From CAYLWN01 sp964387625 (lineage in GTDB: Bacteria; Patescibacteriota; Microgenomatia; UBA10105): DNA of 40,963 nucleotides. The stretch spans positions 1 through 40,963 of the forward strand of contig CAYLWN010000006.1 of assembly GCA_964387625.1 (NCBI GenBank). Direction: 5' to 3'. The notes under the pieces were generated by a model. It had not been told where the DNA came from and searched no databases. It saw only the letters and a list, made by a program, of their open reading frames with translations. Below are positions 23,336-32,211 of this stretch, piece by piece. Each line of letters opens with the position of its first letter. Position 1 is the stretch's first letter. Both the position numbers and the translations under genes were made by a program.

Positions 23336-24802
23336 TTATATTAGTATTTTTAATACGTTTTCAGCTTCTTTGCCTTTGAAAATCACCATATCTTCAGGTT
23401 TAATTATTGATTTTATTTGAGCAGCAATTTCCTTCAGAGGCAAAACTGAAGCTTTCATTTGTGGATTAACTTGAGTTACCCCTTCCTGAAAATAATGATA
23501 AAAATTATTATTTGTCAAAAAAATCCAATCACAATATTTTGCAGCATATTCTCCAACCTGTCTGTGAGATTCGTTTGCATATTTACCTAATTCAATCATG
23601 GGTTGAAAAACCAGGATCTTATTACCTTTTGCTAAACTTAAATATTTTATTGCAGCTCGGGCAGCATCAGGATTATTATTAAATGTATCGTTTATAAAAA
23701 TTGTCCCATTCATCCCATAAATTTTTTCAAATGTCTTTGCATACGGAGTCAATTTTTTTATTGCTTTTACAATACTTTCCATATCCATTCCCATACTTAA
23801 ACTTCCAGCAATTGCAGCCAAAATATTACCAACCTGGTGTTCGCCCAAAACTGATGTTTGAATATGATACGACTGATTATCGACAGTTAAATCAAATTTT
23901 GTTGCGTCTAAATCTATGTCAATATTTTGTGCTCTCAATATTTTTTGCGGCCAGTCTGGGTAATTAGTGGTATTTCTGCCGTATAACCATACATGAAATT
24001 TTTGCTGATGCGCTTTTTCAGCCATTTTAAAAGTATATTTGTTGTCAGCATTAAATATGGCAATTTTTTTATCTTTTAATCCTTCAATTAGTTCAAATTT
24101 GGCTCTAATAGTCGCTTCAAGTGAACCAAATAAATCCTGATGTTGGGCATTTATAGCTGTTATTATTCCTATTTGTGGGTTTACAAAATCAACCATTTGC
24201 TTAATCTCCCCCATTTTATAGGCACCCATTTCAGCAATTAATATTTGATGATCGGGCGTAAGTTTGTGAAGTATCATTTCCGCAATACCTATCAAAGAAT
24301 TTTTACTGGCTTCTGTTTTTAACACATTAAATTTCTCTGACAAAATTGTATATAAATATTCTTTGGTTGAAGTTTTTCCGAAACTACCGGTAATTCCGAT
24401 AATTTTGAGTGATTTATGATTTTGTAATTTATTTTTTGCAAGTTCGACAATAATTTTGTGCCAAATAATTGTCGGCAGATGCAGTATAAATACCCAAAAT
24501 CCGGATATTGGAAAAGATAAAAGATCAATAATGAATAATTTTAATACCCAATGAGCTTCCGGAATCCAAAAAATCAGAAAATTACTAAAAAACATTAAGA
24601 AAAATAAACAGATGGTTTTAGGAATAATTGGTGGTCTCCTGAAAGGCAAAAAATAGATTTTCTTTCCTTGATTGGTTCTTAAATGAATCAGCATCCGATC
24701 CAAGCGATATTCTTTTATAAACCAAAGCTGTATAAACGAAAAAATATTTGCTAATATTCTTAAACACCATACATAAAAAATTATATCTAAAAGTATATTC
24801 AT
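23336..24802 (-). CDS. murF: MurF-like ligase with an N-terminal membrane region
   Basis: Mur ligase that should add D-Ala-D-Ala to UDP-MurNAc-tripeptide. P-loop GITGSFGKTST (136-146), then EASKNSLIGIAEMI, LIAEMGAYKMGEIKQM and ITAINAQHQDLFGS, all of MurF type, and a C-terminal domain with FINDTFNNNPDAARAA. The usual soluble N-terminal substrate-binding domain is replaced by about 120 residues with two to three hydrophobic helices (about 5-30, 60-80 and 88-110), so the enzyme is probably membrane-anchored. It overlaps the alpha/beta hydrolase gene by four bases. No other murF candidate is in the window. Confidence 0.85.
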   Translation of the reverse strand: MNILLDIIFYVWCLRILANIFSFIQLWFIKEYRLDRMLIHLRTNQGKKIYFLPFRRPPIIPKTICLFFLMFFSNFLIFWIPEAHWVLKLFIIDLLSFPISGFWVFILHLPTIIWHKIIVELAKNKLQNHKSLKIIGITGSFGKTSTKEYLYTILSEKFNVLKTEASKNSLIGIAEMILHKLTPDHQILIAEMGAYKMGEIKQMVDFVNPQIGIITAINAQHQDLFGSLEATIRAKFELIEGLKDKKIAIFNADNKYTFKMAEKAHQQKFHVWLYGRNTTNYPDWPQKILRAQNIDIDLDATKFDLTVDNQSYHIQTSVLGEHQVGNILAAIAGSLSMGMDMESIVKAIKKLTPYAKTFEKIYGMNGTIFINDTFNNNPDAARAAIKYLSLAKGNKILVFQPMIELGKYANESHRQVGEYAAKYCDWIFLTNNNFYHYFQEGVTQVNPQMKASVLPLKEIAAQIKSIIKPEDMVIFKGKEAENVLKILI

Positions 24803-25518
24803 AAACTGTTAATAAAATTATTAATTGAATCAAAAGCTATTTGAGCATCTTTAATAACAAACATGTGTCCCATTTCAGGAATGATTTCCAGTTTTGAATT
24901 TAAAATTGTTTTGTGCATTTTTTTTGCAATCTTAACCGGGACAGTTTTATCTTTTTGTCCCCATAAAAGTAATGTTGGTACACGAATTTTTTTCATATAA
25001 TTATTGAGCGGTTCTTTGATTACATTTTTGAAAGTTTCCCGCATAAATCCTTGAGTATGATAAAAATCTCTGGCACCAATAATTTTATAATATGCTTTTC
25101 TTGTTAAATCTTTTATATTTTTCAAAATTGGTAAAGAAAAAAATATACCGCCAATTTTAGCAACACTTATAAAAATAATTAGTTTTATTCTGGCAATATT
25201 TATAAACCCGGGTGTTCCGGAAATTATTAAACCAACTGCTTTTTGAGGATTTTGGCTTAGATATTTCAAAGCTACCCGACCGCCAAAAGAATGAGCGATG
25301 AACACGGCTTTATGGATATTATGTTGACGGATAAATTTTTGCAGATAAATAACGTAATCAGTCAGCGTATACACCTTCGGTAATGGTTGCTTATCAAAAC
25401 CGGGAAAATCTAAAACAAAGGTTTGATGACCTTTTTGCGCTAAAAGCTGAGCTAATTCCCGATATTTTGGTGCAGGCAGCATCCAACCTGGTAAAATAAC
25501 AATTGGATATTTCTCCAT
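24799..25518 (-). CDS. Alpha/beta hydrolase
   Basis: Alpha/beta hydrolase fold, 239 residues. It has an oxyanion region VILPGWMLP (7-15), the nucleophile elbow AHSFGG (75-80, Ser77), the acid in GQKDKTVP and the histidine in EMGHMF. Its substrate is unknown; thioesterase, esterase or carboxypeptidase-like roles are all open. Translation is coupled to murF by a four-base overlap, so it heads the sub-operon hydrolase-murF-DegT-MBL-femAB. The ATG at 25518 was chosen over a TTG at 25527 because the TTG lies in the -10 box. Confidence 0.83.
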   Translation of the reverse strand: MEKYPIVILPGWMLPAPKYRELAQLLAQKGHQTFVLDFPGFDKQPLPKVYTLTDYVIYLQKFIRQHNIHKAVFIAHSFGGRVALKYLSQNPQKAVGLIISGTPGFINIARIKLIIFISVAKIGGIFFSLPILKNIKDLTRKAYYKIIGARDFYHTQGFMRETFKNVIKEPLNNYMKKIRVPTLLLWGQKDKTVPVKIAKKMHKTILNSKLEIIPEMGHMFVIKDAQIAFDSINNFINSL

Positions 25519-25526
25519 TAGCCTCA

Positions 25527-25555
25527 ATTCTACTTAAAATTAGATAAATTAGCAA
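25527..25555 (-). promoter_or_regulatory. Promoter of the hydrolase-murF operon (leaderless)
   Basis: Minus-strand -35 TTGCTA (25555-25550), 17-base spacer, -10 TAGAAT (25532-25527). Eight bases separate the -10 from the ATG at 25518, so the transcript should begin at or within two bases of it. Confidence 0.6.
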
Positions 25556-25639
25556 TTTTTTATTACAGTATGCTAAGTTCTTAATTAATCTTGCTGAAAA
25601 GATTACAAAAAAGCAAAATATACTTTTTGTCAAATTAAT

Positions 25640-26521
25640 TTAATTAAGTCTGAATCTTGGGAATAAGTCTTTTGGTGGTTGCAACTCAATATTTTCTTGA
25701 AATAGTGATCTAATTTCATTAAAATACCTATCTGCATCTATGGTTAGTAATGCAATTTTATCCAACAATAACCAATCTTTATCTGATAATTCATCGTCTT
25801 CAATAGATACTAATCTCCATGAATTCCAATTTAATCTCAAATTAATTCTCATCATATAAGGTTCTATCTCAACTTTGTTTAGAGCTGCAAAATCTCTCAA
25901 TAAATTTCCCCTTATCAACCAAGAACCATTAAGTTCGTCAATAATAAATCTTGAGGCATCTATCTTTTTATTCCTCCAGTCATACCAAGCTTTACCAGCA
26001 ACATGAAATATGTCATCAGGCACATCAAATGGATCAAATTTAATCATCCATGCTTGTTGAACATGGGGATTAAGTTGAGCATCAACTTTCTTCCAACAAG
26101 CATGCTCATTATTCCAATATTCACATATCCAGTGATCCCACCATCTTTGTTCATTTTTATCAAATCGGTCAAATCCACATCTGGCTCTTGCTGGAATTTT
26201 TTTAGCTCTTAATAATGATGTGAGCAAAACCGCATAATCTCTACAACAAACCTGAACTTGCTTATTTGGACTTCGGGGAACAGTAATTGGATTAGAATCA
26301 TTCTTTTTAATCTGACCAAGCAAATCTTCCATATAGTGATACAAACCAGATTGGTGTTTTAATCCATAATGTTTGTAAAATCCATCATGCATCAAGTTAC
26401 CTTGAATAATCTGGGTTAAAATTTTTACATCATTACTAATGTTTGAGATGTCATTTTTATGAATTCCTATATTACTAAATTCACCTTTTTCAGTAAAAAA
26501 ATTGAGCACTGAATTGTTCAT
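25640..26521 (-). CDS. Transglutaminase-like cysteine protease-fold protein
   Basis: Transglutaminase-like core: Cys93 in QVCCRDYAVLLTSLLR, His130 in WWDHWICEYW and Asp147 in KKVDAQLNP form the expected triad. In this superfamily such proteins act as transglutaminases, peptidases or peptide cyclases; the substrate here is unknown. There is no signal peptide or membrane helix, so a cytoplasmic role is likely. The C-terminal 120 residues are of a kind I do not recognise. It is monocistronic inside the dcw cluster, with its own promoter, and has no clear Shine-Dalgarno. A promoter-proximal element matches that of the PPDK-like gene. It may be a later insertion into the cluster. Confidence 0.78.
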   Translation of the reverse strand: MNNSVLNFFTEKGEFSNIGIHKNDISNISNDVKILTQIIQGNLMHDGFYKHYGLKHQSGLYHYMEDLLGQIKKNDSNPITVPRSPNKQVQVCCRDYAVLLTSLLRAKKIPARARCGFDRFDKNEQRWWDHWICEYWNNEHACWKKVDAQLNPHVQQAWMIKFDPFDVPDDIFHVAGKAWYDWRNKKIDASRFIIDELNGSWLIRGNLLRDFAALNKVEIEPYMMRINLRLNWNSWRLVSIEDDELSDKDWLLLDKIALLTIDADRYFNEIRSLFQENIELQPPKDLFPRFRLN

Positions 26522-26555
26522 ATGGTAAGTATATATTATATAAATAAAAAAACAA

Positions 26556-26577
26556 AAATTATAATCGCTTTATTATA
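26556..26577 (-). promoter_or_regulatory. -10 box and shared element of the transglutaminase-like gene
   Basis: Minus strand reads TATAATAAAGCGATTAT, followed by AATTTT. The PPDK-like gene promoter has TATAATAACGCGATTAT, T, AATTTT. A -35 is not evident (TTCTTC at 17 bases). The leader would be about 44 bases. Confidence 0.5.
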
Positions 26578-26607
26578 AATAGCTTAATCTATCTGAAGAA
26601 TTTATGA

Positions 26608-27713
26608 TCAAGAAATTTTATTACGGAATCCGTCTCTTTGAGGAAAATTTATGTTTTTATGTTTTTTTCTGATCAATTTTTGACGCACAAAACAACTCAT
26701 TCCATCCTGCAGATCAGTTTCCAAATTAACTCCTGNNNNNNNNNNNNNNNNNNNNNNNNNNNNNNNNNNNNNNNNNNNNNNNNNNNNNNNNNNNNNNNNN
26801 NNNNNNNNNNNNNNNNNNNNNNNNNNNNNNNNNNNCAATTCTCCCCAATATTTGATGACCTAATCAGTGTATTATTTCCAATAATTGTATTTTTTCCAAT
26901 ATGTAAAGGGCCTACTAATTTAGCATTTTCCATCACTTTAACGTTTTCCTCAATTTCAACTGGTCCAACAATTGATACTGATTTGTGAATTTGTGCTGAC
27001 TTATGAATTTTATTTTCGATGATTTGCTGTAAAAAATAATTTAGAATTTTAAAAGTGTCCCATGGATATTTTAAAGCAATCCAGGAATCTTTATAGGGAA
27101 CCATTTCAAATTTATGTCCCTGAAATATTAAATCAGAAATGGCATCTTCATAAATCTTGTCGAAATGATTGTGTTTGAGTTTTTCTAAACTATTTATAAT
27201 CTGACTTCCATCTGTAAAAAAACTGCCGAATATTGCCACAAACTTACTTGGCTCTTTTCCTTTTTCAGGTTTTTCTATAATCTGTTCTATTTTGTTCCCA
27301 TTTAATTTTAAATAACCTCCGGGGAAATAATTTGGAGTATAATATCCTATTATAAAATTGGTTTTTGCTTTGATTTTTTCAAAAATACCTTTAAAAACTG
27401 ACTCATCAACAATATCATCAGCAATTACTATTAAAACCTGTTTATTTTCAATTTCCTTTCTTGCTGACAGTACTGCAGCTCCCATTCCTAAACTTTTTTG
27501 AATTATTACTTTTTTAACCAATTTTTGATATTTAGTGCTTAAATTTTCATTTGTAACAAGGATAATATTATTGAGTCCTACAGATTTAAAAAATTCAATT
27601 TGTCGCTCGAGCAGTGTAAGACCTAAAAAGGATAATTCCATTTTGTCAGCTATCGGCCAAAAACGGTTAGATTTTCCTCCTGCTAAAAGTAAAACTGTAA
27701 CATCATTTTTCAT
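26608..27713 (-). CDS. Sugar nucleotidyltransferase with left-handed beta-helix repeats (interrupted by gap)
   Basis: GlmU/RmlA-type nucleotidyltransferase: signature LLAGGKSNRF (9-18), then VIIQKSLGMGAAVLSAR, IVIADDIVD (metal-binding Asp) and GGYLKLNGNKIEQIIEKPEKG. From about residue 235 come hexapeptide repeats (KIHKSAQIHKSVSIVGPVEI, VMENAKLVGPLHIGKNTII) that form a beta-helix. The 100-N gap then cuts the gene. After it, one frame gives GVNLETDLQDGMSCFVRQKL and a basic tail ending at 26608, which looks like the end of such proteins; the join is inferred. It could be a GlmU-like or hexose-1-phosphate enzyme. It starts directly behind the murA stop with no gap. Confidence 0.8.
26736..26835. 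other. Scaffold gap (100 N) inside the nucleotidyltransferase gene
   Basis: Exactly 100 undetermined bases, so the length is nominal. The gap falls in the beta-helix region, where internal repeats may have broken the assembly. Confidence 0.98.
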
Positions 27714-29036
27714 TTAAATTTCACCTTTAATACGTTTAACTTCGGCTCCTAATTTCTTTAGTTGTGTGTCAAAATTTTCATATCCTCTGTCAATATGTTC
27801 TGTTCCATGTAATATTGATGTTCCTTTTGCAGTGAGTGCAGCCAGTACCAATGTTGCACCTGCTCTTAAATCTGATATCTCCATAACTGCATCATGTAAA
27901 TCAGTAGGACCAAAAATTTTTATTCCCTGATGATCACCGATTTTTCGATCTAACCAATTAAAATTATAATAATCCACAGGATCTTTAACTTCTGGATCAG
28001 AATATTCAATTTTTGCACCCATTTTTTTCAATTCTTCAACATACGCAAATCTGTGTTCAAAAACTGTTTCATGGATTGTCGAAATACCGTTAGCCTGAGT
28101 AGCTAATACTGCCCAGGGTGCCTGCCAATCAGTCATAAAACCTGGATGATAAGAAGTAATAATATCACAGGCTTTTAATGGCTGTTTATAATAAAAACGG
28201 GTTATATTTTCATCTATTGCTTCCCAACCGGCATTTACCACATCTAAAGCCTCCAAAAAGGACTGTATATACTTTCTAGGACAATTTGTAACGCGTACAC
28301 TGCCTTTTGTTGCAATAGCTGCAATTGCATAAGTTATTGCTTCATTTCTATCCGGCATGATTGAATATTTTGTTCCATGCATTTTTTTTACGCCTAATAT
28401 TTTGATTACCCGTCCATGTCTTTTTATATTTGCCCCCATCTGATTTAGTAAGAAAATCAAATCATCTACTTCAGGCTCCTCTGCAGCATTCTCAATCAAA
28501 GTTTCACCATCTGCCAAAACAGCTGCTAAAATAATAGTTTCAGTGCCAGTATGAGTATTTTTTACAAATTTAATTTTTGATCCATGTAATTTACCCTCTG
28601 CATAAAAAAACCCGTCTTTATAATTAATTTTTGCTCCCATTTGTTCTAAAGCTTGAATATGCCAATTAACCGGCCGTTTTCCCAATCGACAGCCTCCGGG
28701 ATTTGGAACAATTGCCTTACCGGTACGTGCCAGCAGTGGACCGATTGCCATAGTCACCGATCTGTATAATCCTCCCAATTCCAAGGGAATTTTATGTGTA
28801 TGTAAATTTCTAGCAGATATTTTTAAAGTATGATCCAACAATTCAACATTTACTCCAACAGGCTCAACGATTTTTGCAGTTCCCAAAACAGATGAAATCA
28901 AAGGAATATTGCATATTTCTAAATCATCTTCTGTTAAAAGCGCAGCAATAACAGCTTTCATGGCTACATTTTTTGCTCCTCCTACTCTAATATCACCTTG
29001 TAGTGGTTTTCCGCCAGTAACAGCAAATTTATTCAT
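27714..29036 (-). CDS. murA: MurA, UDP-GlcNAc enolpyruvyl transferase
   Basis: First committed step of peptidoglycan synthesis, PEP plus UDP-GlcNAc. It has GAKNVAMKAVIAALL (20-34) with Lys22 and Asn23, and the active loop PGGCRLGKRPVNWHI with Cys116, the residue alkylated by fosfomycin, so the target site is kept. The catalytic Asp lies in YHPGFMTDWQAP, and the C-terminal block DLRAGATLVLAAL is normal. The 440 residues are slightly longer than most, with an insert at about 340-370 (DPEVKDPVDYYNFNWLDRK). It lies between murB and the nucleotidyltransferase. Confidence 0.95.
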   Translation of the reverse strand: MNKFAVTGGKPLQGDIRVGGAKNVAMKAVIAALLTEDDLEICNIPLISSVLGTAKIVEPVGVNVELLDHTLKISARNLHTHKIPLELGGLYRSVTMAIGPLLARTGKAIVPNPGGCRLGKRPVNWHIQALEQMGAKINYKDGFFYAEGKLHGSKIKFVKNTHTGTETIILAAVLADGETLIENAAEEPEVDDLIFLLNQMGANIKRHGRVIKILGVKKMHGTKYSIMPDRNEAITYAIAAIATKGSVRVTNCPRKYIQSFLEALDVVNAGWEAIDENITRFYYKQPLKACDIITSYHPGFMTDWQAPWAVLATQANGISTIHETVFEHRFAYVEELKKMGAKIEYSDPEVKDPVDYYNFNWLDRKIGDHQGIKIFGPTDLHDAVMEISDLRAGATLVLAALTAKGTSILHGTEHIDRGYENFDTQLKKLGAEVKRIKGEI

Positions 29037-29050
29037 ACTTTATCTTAATA

Positions 29051-30037
29051 TTAATTAAATTCACCTAATAACATAATTTCCGGTTCTATTTTTACTTTGA
29101 ATTTATGAAAAACCCTTTCTTGTGCTTCTTTTATTAAAGCATAAATATCAGATGCAACCGCATTATTTGTGTTTATAATAAAATTTGCGTGTTTATCTGA
29201 AAATTTTGCTCCGCCAATGGAAAAGTTTTTCAAACCCGTCTGATCGATTAAATATCCGGCAGACAGTGTATGATTGGGAGTACCTATTCGCATAGCATCA
29301 GCTATATAAATATTCTTAAACACACAACCAGCGCTTTTTACTCCCATTGGTTGTGTAAGTTGCCGATATTTCATTACATCATTAGCTCGTTGCCATAAAA
29401 TTTTAGGATCTTCTTGCGTTAAATGAAAAAAGATACTAATAATAGATTCATGAGTTTTTTGCAAAATACTAAAATCATAAGCAAATTTAAAATAATTTAT
29501 ATCAACTTTTTTTAGTTTTCCTTCATTATTTACAAGAATTGCTTCTGACAAAGAATCACCAATATAAGTTAAGGGTTTTGTCCACTTAGAATTATTATAA
29601 ATTGCTCCTCCTACACTACCTGGTAATCCCAAATGATATTCCAATCCTTTTAAACCATTATCACAGGTGTACCTAACTAATCTATTCATCAAAACTCCAG
29701 CATCTACTTCCAAAATAACTTCTTGAGTATTTAATTTACCGTGATTAATTTTTCCTATACGTTTATAAATTGTAATATTATTACTTTCATTTCTAATTAC
29801 TAAGCCTTTTAATCCTTTGTCGGATATCAGAACATTTGATCCGCCTCCTAATAGAGTTAATTTTAAATCCAAAAATTTGGCAATTTCTATGGCTTTAATT
29901 AATTCTTCAGTTGTTATTGCCTGAAAAAAATATTCTGCCGGACCACCAACTCTATATGTCGTAATTGAAGATAACGGAAAACCGGTTTTTATTCTGTTTT
30001 TACCTAATTTTGATTCTAATGTTTGTAGTTTATTCAT
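29051..30037 (-). CDS. murB: MurB, UDP-MurNAc dehydrogenase
   Basis: FAD enzyme that reduces the enolpyruvyl group to lactyl, giving UDP-MurNAc. FAD-binding parts are TTYRVGGPAEYFF (26-38), LGGGSNVLISD (63-73) and LGLPGSVGGAIYNNS (136-150). The proton-donor position, usually SAGSxFKNP, reads SAGCVFKNI, so a Cys (238) stands for the serine; a Cys here also occurs in some other MurBs as far as I recall. The C-terminal KIEPEIMLLG keeps the conserved Glu. It starts immediately after the murC stop. Confidence 0.94.
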   Translation of the reverse strand: MNKLQTLESKLGKNRIKTGFPLSSITTYRVGGPAEYFFQAITTEELIKAIEIAKFLDLKLTLLGGGSNVLISDKGLKGLVIRNESNNITIYKRIGKINHGKLNTQEVILEVDAGVLMNRLVRYTCDNGLKGLEYHLGLPGSVGGAIYNNSKWTKPLTYIGDSLSEAILVNNEGKLKKVDINYFKFAYDFSILQKTHESIISIFFHLTQEDPKILWQRANDVMKYRQLTQPMGVKSAGCVFKNIYIADAMRIGTPNHTLSAGYLIDQTGLKNFSIGGAKFSDKHANFIINTNNAVASDIYALIKEAQERVFHKFKVKIEPEIMLLGEFN

Positions 30038-31444
30038 TTATAAAATATTAAGAATCTTGGGAATCCAGGAATAAATATCACCGGCTCCCATAGTTAAAAT
30101 AAGATCATTTGCCCGTGTTTCTTGACTCAAGTATTTTAACACAAGTTCTTCATTGGGAATGAAAACTGTCTGTTTATTTTGCTTTTTAACTATATCTGTC
30201 AGCAATTTGCCTGATATTCCAAGAATCGGCTTTTCCCGCGCTGAAACGTAAATATCCGTAATAATTACCGTGTCAGCAAAGTTAAAACTTCTACCGAATT
30301 CTTCCAATAATTTTGCAGTTCTTGAATATGTGTGCGGCTGGAAAATAACCACAATTCTTTTGTTTGGAAAAAATTCCCTAATTCCTTTTAACGTAGCTTT
30401 TATTTCTGTAGGATGATGAGCATAATCATCATAAAGTAATTTATCATTTTTTTGTCCTATATATTCAAATCGTCTTTTAGTTCCCGAAAATAAAGCAAGT
30501 ACCTTTTTAATATTTTCAACAGAAAAACCTAACAATTTTAAAGCAACAATGACTGATGTGGCGTTCATTGCGTTATGGGCACCAACTGCTTTTATATTAA
30601 AATCACTCAACTTTTGATTATTTTGCCAAACTTCAAACTTGGTTAAATTATTTTCAAAATGAATATTTTTTGTTTGATAATTTGCCTGCTTTGACATACC
30701 ATAAGTCACAACAGGTACAGATATTTGATTTATGATTTCTTGAGATGCATGATCATCTAAATTAATTATTATATGACCTCCTTGTGTAACTTTTTTTGTC
30801 AAATGAATAAATGCTTCTTGCACCTGCGTTATGTCTTTATATGCATCAGGATGATCAAAATCAATATTAGTGATTACTAAAATTTGTGGGGTTTGCCATA
30901 AAAACCTGGGAGTTCTATCACCGGTTGGATCAGTTATATACTCATCAGCTTCAGCTACAAAATATTTACTTTTTCCAAAATGTCCTGAAGTATGTAATCC
31001 TAAAATTTCTCCGCAACCTATTGCAAAACTGGGATCTTCATTTAACTGTATTAAAGAAAAGGCAATCATGGCTGAAGTCGTGGTTTTTCCATGGGACCCG
31101 GCAACACAAATTTGAAATTTTTCTTTCATAAAAAAGCCCAAAGCTTCTCCGTGTGACAAAATGGGAATACCTATTTTAATTGATGTTTGTACTTCTATAT
31201 TTTTTCTGCCCTGGTGAGCACCAGTATAAATAACCAAATCAGGTTTATATTTTATGTGAATTGGATCAAAACCGATAAAATATTTGATATTAAATCTTTT
31301 TAACGTTGCATCTGTGGGAAATTCTTCAGCAATATCTGAACCGGTGACAGAAATGCCCATTTCTTTTACCAAGATCGCTAAAGCTGTCATAGCAACACCT
31401 TTTATACCTACAAAATAAATTGATTTTATCTTAGTTAAATCCAT
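30038..31444 (-). CDS. murC: MurC, UDP-MurNAc:L-Ala ligase
   Basis: Adds the first amino acid of the stem peptide. It begins with a Rossmann-like domain (FVGIKGVAMTALA; the usual GIGGIGMS is changed), then the P-loop VAGSHGKTTTSAMI (114-127), AEADEYITD, NIDFDHPDAY and the C-terminal YDDYAHHPTEIKATL and VFQPHTYSRT, the typical MurC signatures. It is full length at 468 residues and separated from pgeF by 26 bases. Confidence 0.95.
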   Translation of the reverse strand: MDLTKIKSIYFVGIKGVAMTALAILVKEMGISVTGSDIAEEFPTDATLKRFNIKYFIGFDPIHIKYKPDLVIYTGAHQGRKNIEVQTSIKIGIPILSHGEALGFFMKEKFQICVAGSHGKTTTSAMIAFSLIQLNEDPSFAIGCGEILGLHTSGHFGKSKYFVAEADEYITDPTGDRTPRFLWQTPQILVITNIDFDHPDAYKDITQVQEAFIHLTKKVTQGGHIIINLDDHASQEIINQISVPVVTYGMSKQANYQTKNIHFENNLTKFEVWQNNQKLSDFNIKAVGAHNAMNATSVIVALKLLGFSVENIKKVLALFSGTKRRFEYIGQKNDKLLYDDYAHHPTEIKATLKGIREFFPNKRIVVIFQPHTYSRTAKLLEEFGRSFNFADTVIITDIYVSAREKPILGISGKLLTDIVKKQNKQTVFIPNEELVLKYLSQETRANDLILTMGAGDIYSWIPKILNIL

Positions 31445-31470
31445 GTCTCATTTTAATTTTATATTAAATA

Positions 31471-32208
31471 TTAATTCCTGATTCCTATTATACCCATCAT
31501 TTCACCATATGTTTCTACTGTATCTTTTCTGTATGAAAAATAAATATCATTTTTACATGATGTACATTCATATGATAATTCTATATGTTCCGGATTTACA
31601 CCGGCATTTAAAAGAATTTGTAGATTAACGTATCCTAAATCTAAATAATATTTACCCTTTCTTTCTTTTATAGATTTTGGAAATTGAAATTTATCGGTAA
31701 ATTTATCAGCTCTTTCTTTACTAATATCATAACAACAACTTCCAATATGCGGACCAATTACCACAAATATATTTTTAACATCAGAACCATTTTTAACAAA
31801 ATTTTCAATCATTTTTTGAACAATATTTATTAAAGTGCCTTTCCAACCAGCATGCACGATTCCCACGATTTTTTGTTTTGAATCATAAAAAAATAATGGC
31901 ACACAATCAGCTGTTTTTACACCTAAAAATAGATTTTTGTCTTGTGTAATCAAACCATCAGTTTTTAAAAATAGCTTCCCTTTATTTGATTTATCTACTT
32001 GTGAAATAATATTTCCATGTATCTGATTCATAGCTGCAAAATCAATCAAATCAATATTAAAAAAATTAAGCATTTTTTTTGCATTAGATAATGGTAATTT
32101 TCCAACATTTAAATTCCCCAATTTTCTTGTTGAAAAAAAACAGATTAATTCTGGAAATTTATCGAAGATTGAAAAACTTATAATTCCATCTGAATGTTTT
32201 ATAGACAT
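31471..32208 (-). CDS. pgeF: PgeF/YfiH-like peptidoglycan editing factor (laccase domain)
   Basis: Cu/Zn-binding laccase-domain family (formerly multicopper polyphenol oxidase). Motifs: NQIHGN, KTADCVPLFF, IVHAGWKGTL and IGPHIGSCCYDISKE, which carry the metal-binding His and Cys residues. In E. coli PgeF hydrolyses UDP-MurNAc-L-Ser made by MurC by mistake; other members act on purine nucleosides. The place between murC and murE, with a three-base gap to murE, favours the editing role (inference). 245 residues, normal length. Confidence 0.88.
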   Translation of the reverse strand: MSIKHSDGIISFSIFDKFPELICFFSTRKLGNLNVGKLPLSNAKKMLNFFNIDLIDFAAMNQIHGNIISQVDKSNKGKLFLKTDGLITQDKNLFLGVKTADCVPLFFYDSKQKIVGIVHAGWKGTLINIVQKMIENFVKNGSDVKNIFVVIGPHIGSCCYDISKERADKFTDKFQFPKSIKERKGKYYLDLGYVNLQILLNAGVNPEHIELSYECTSCKNDIYFSYRKDTVETYGEMMGIIGIRN

Positions 32209-32211
32209 AAT

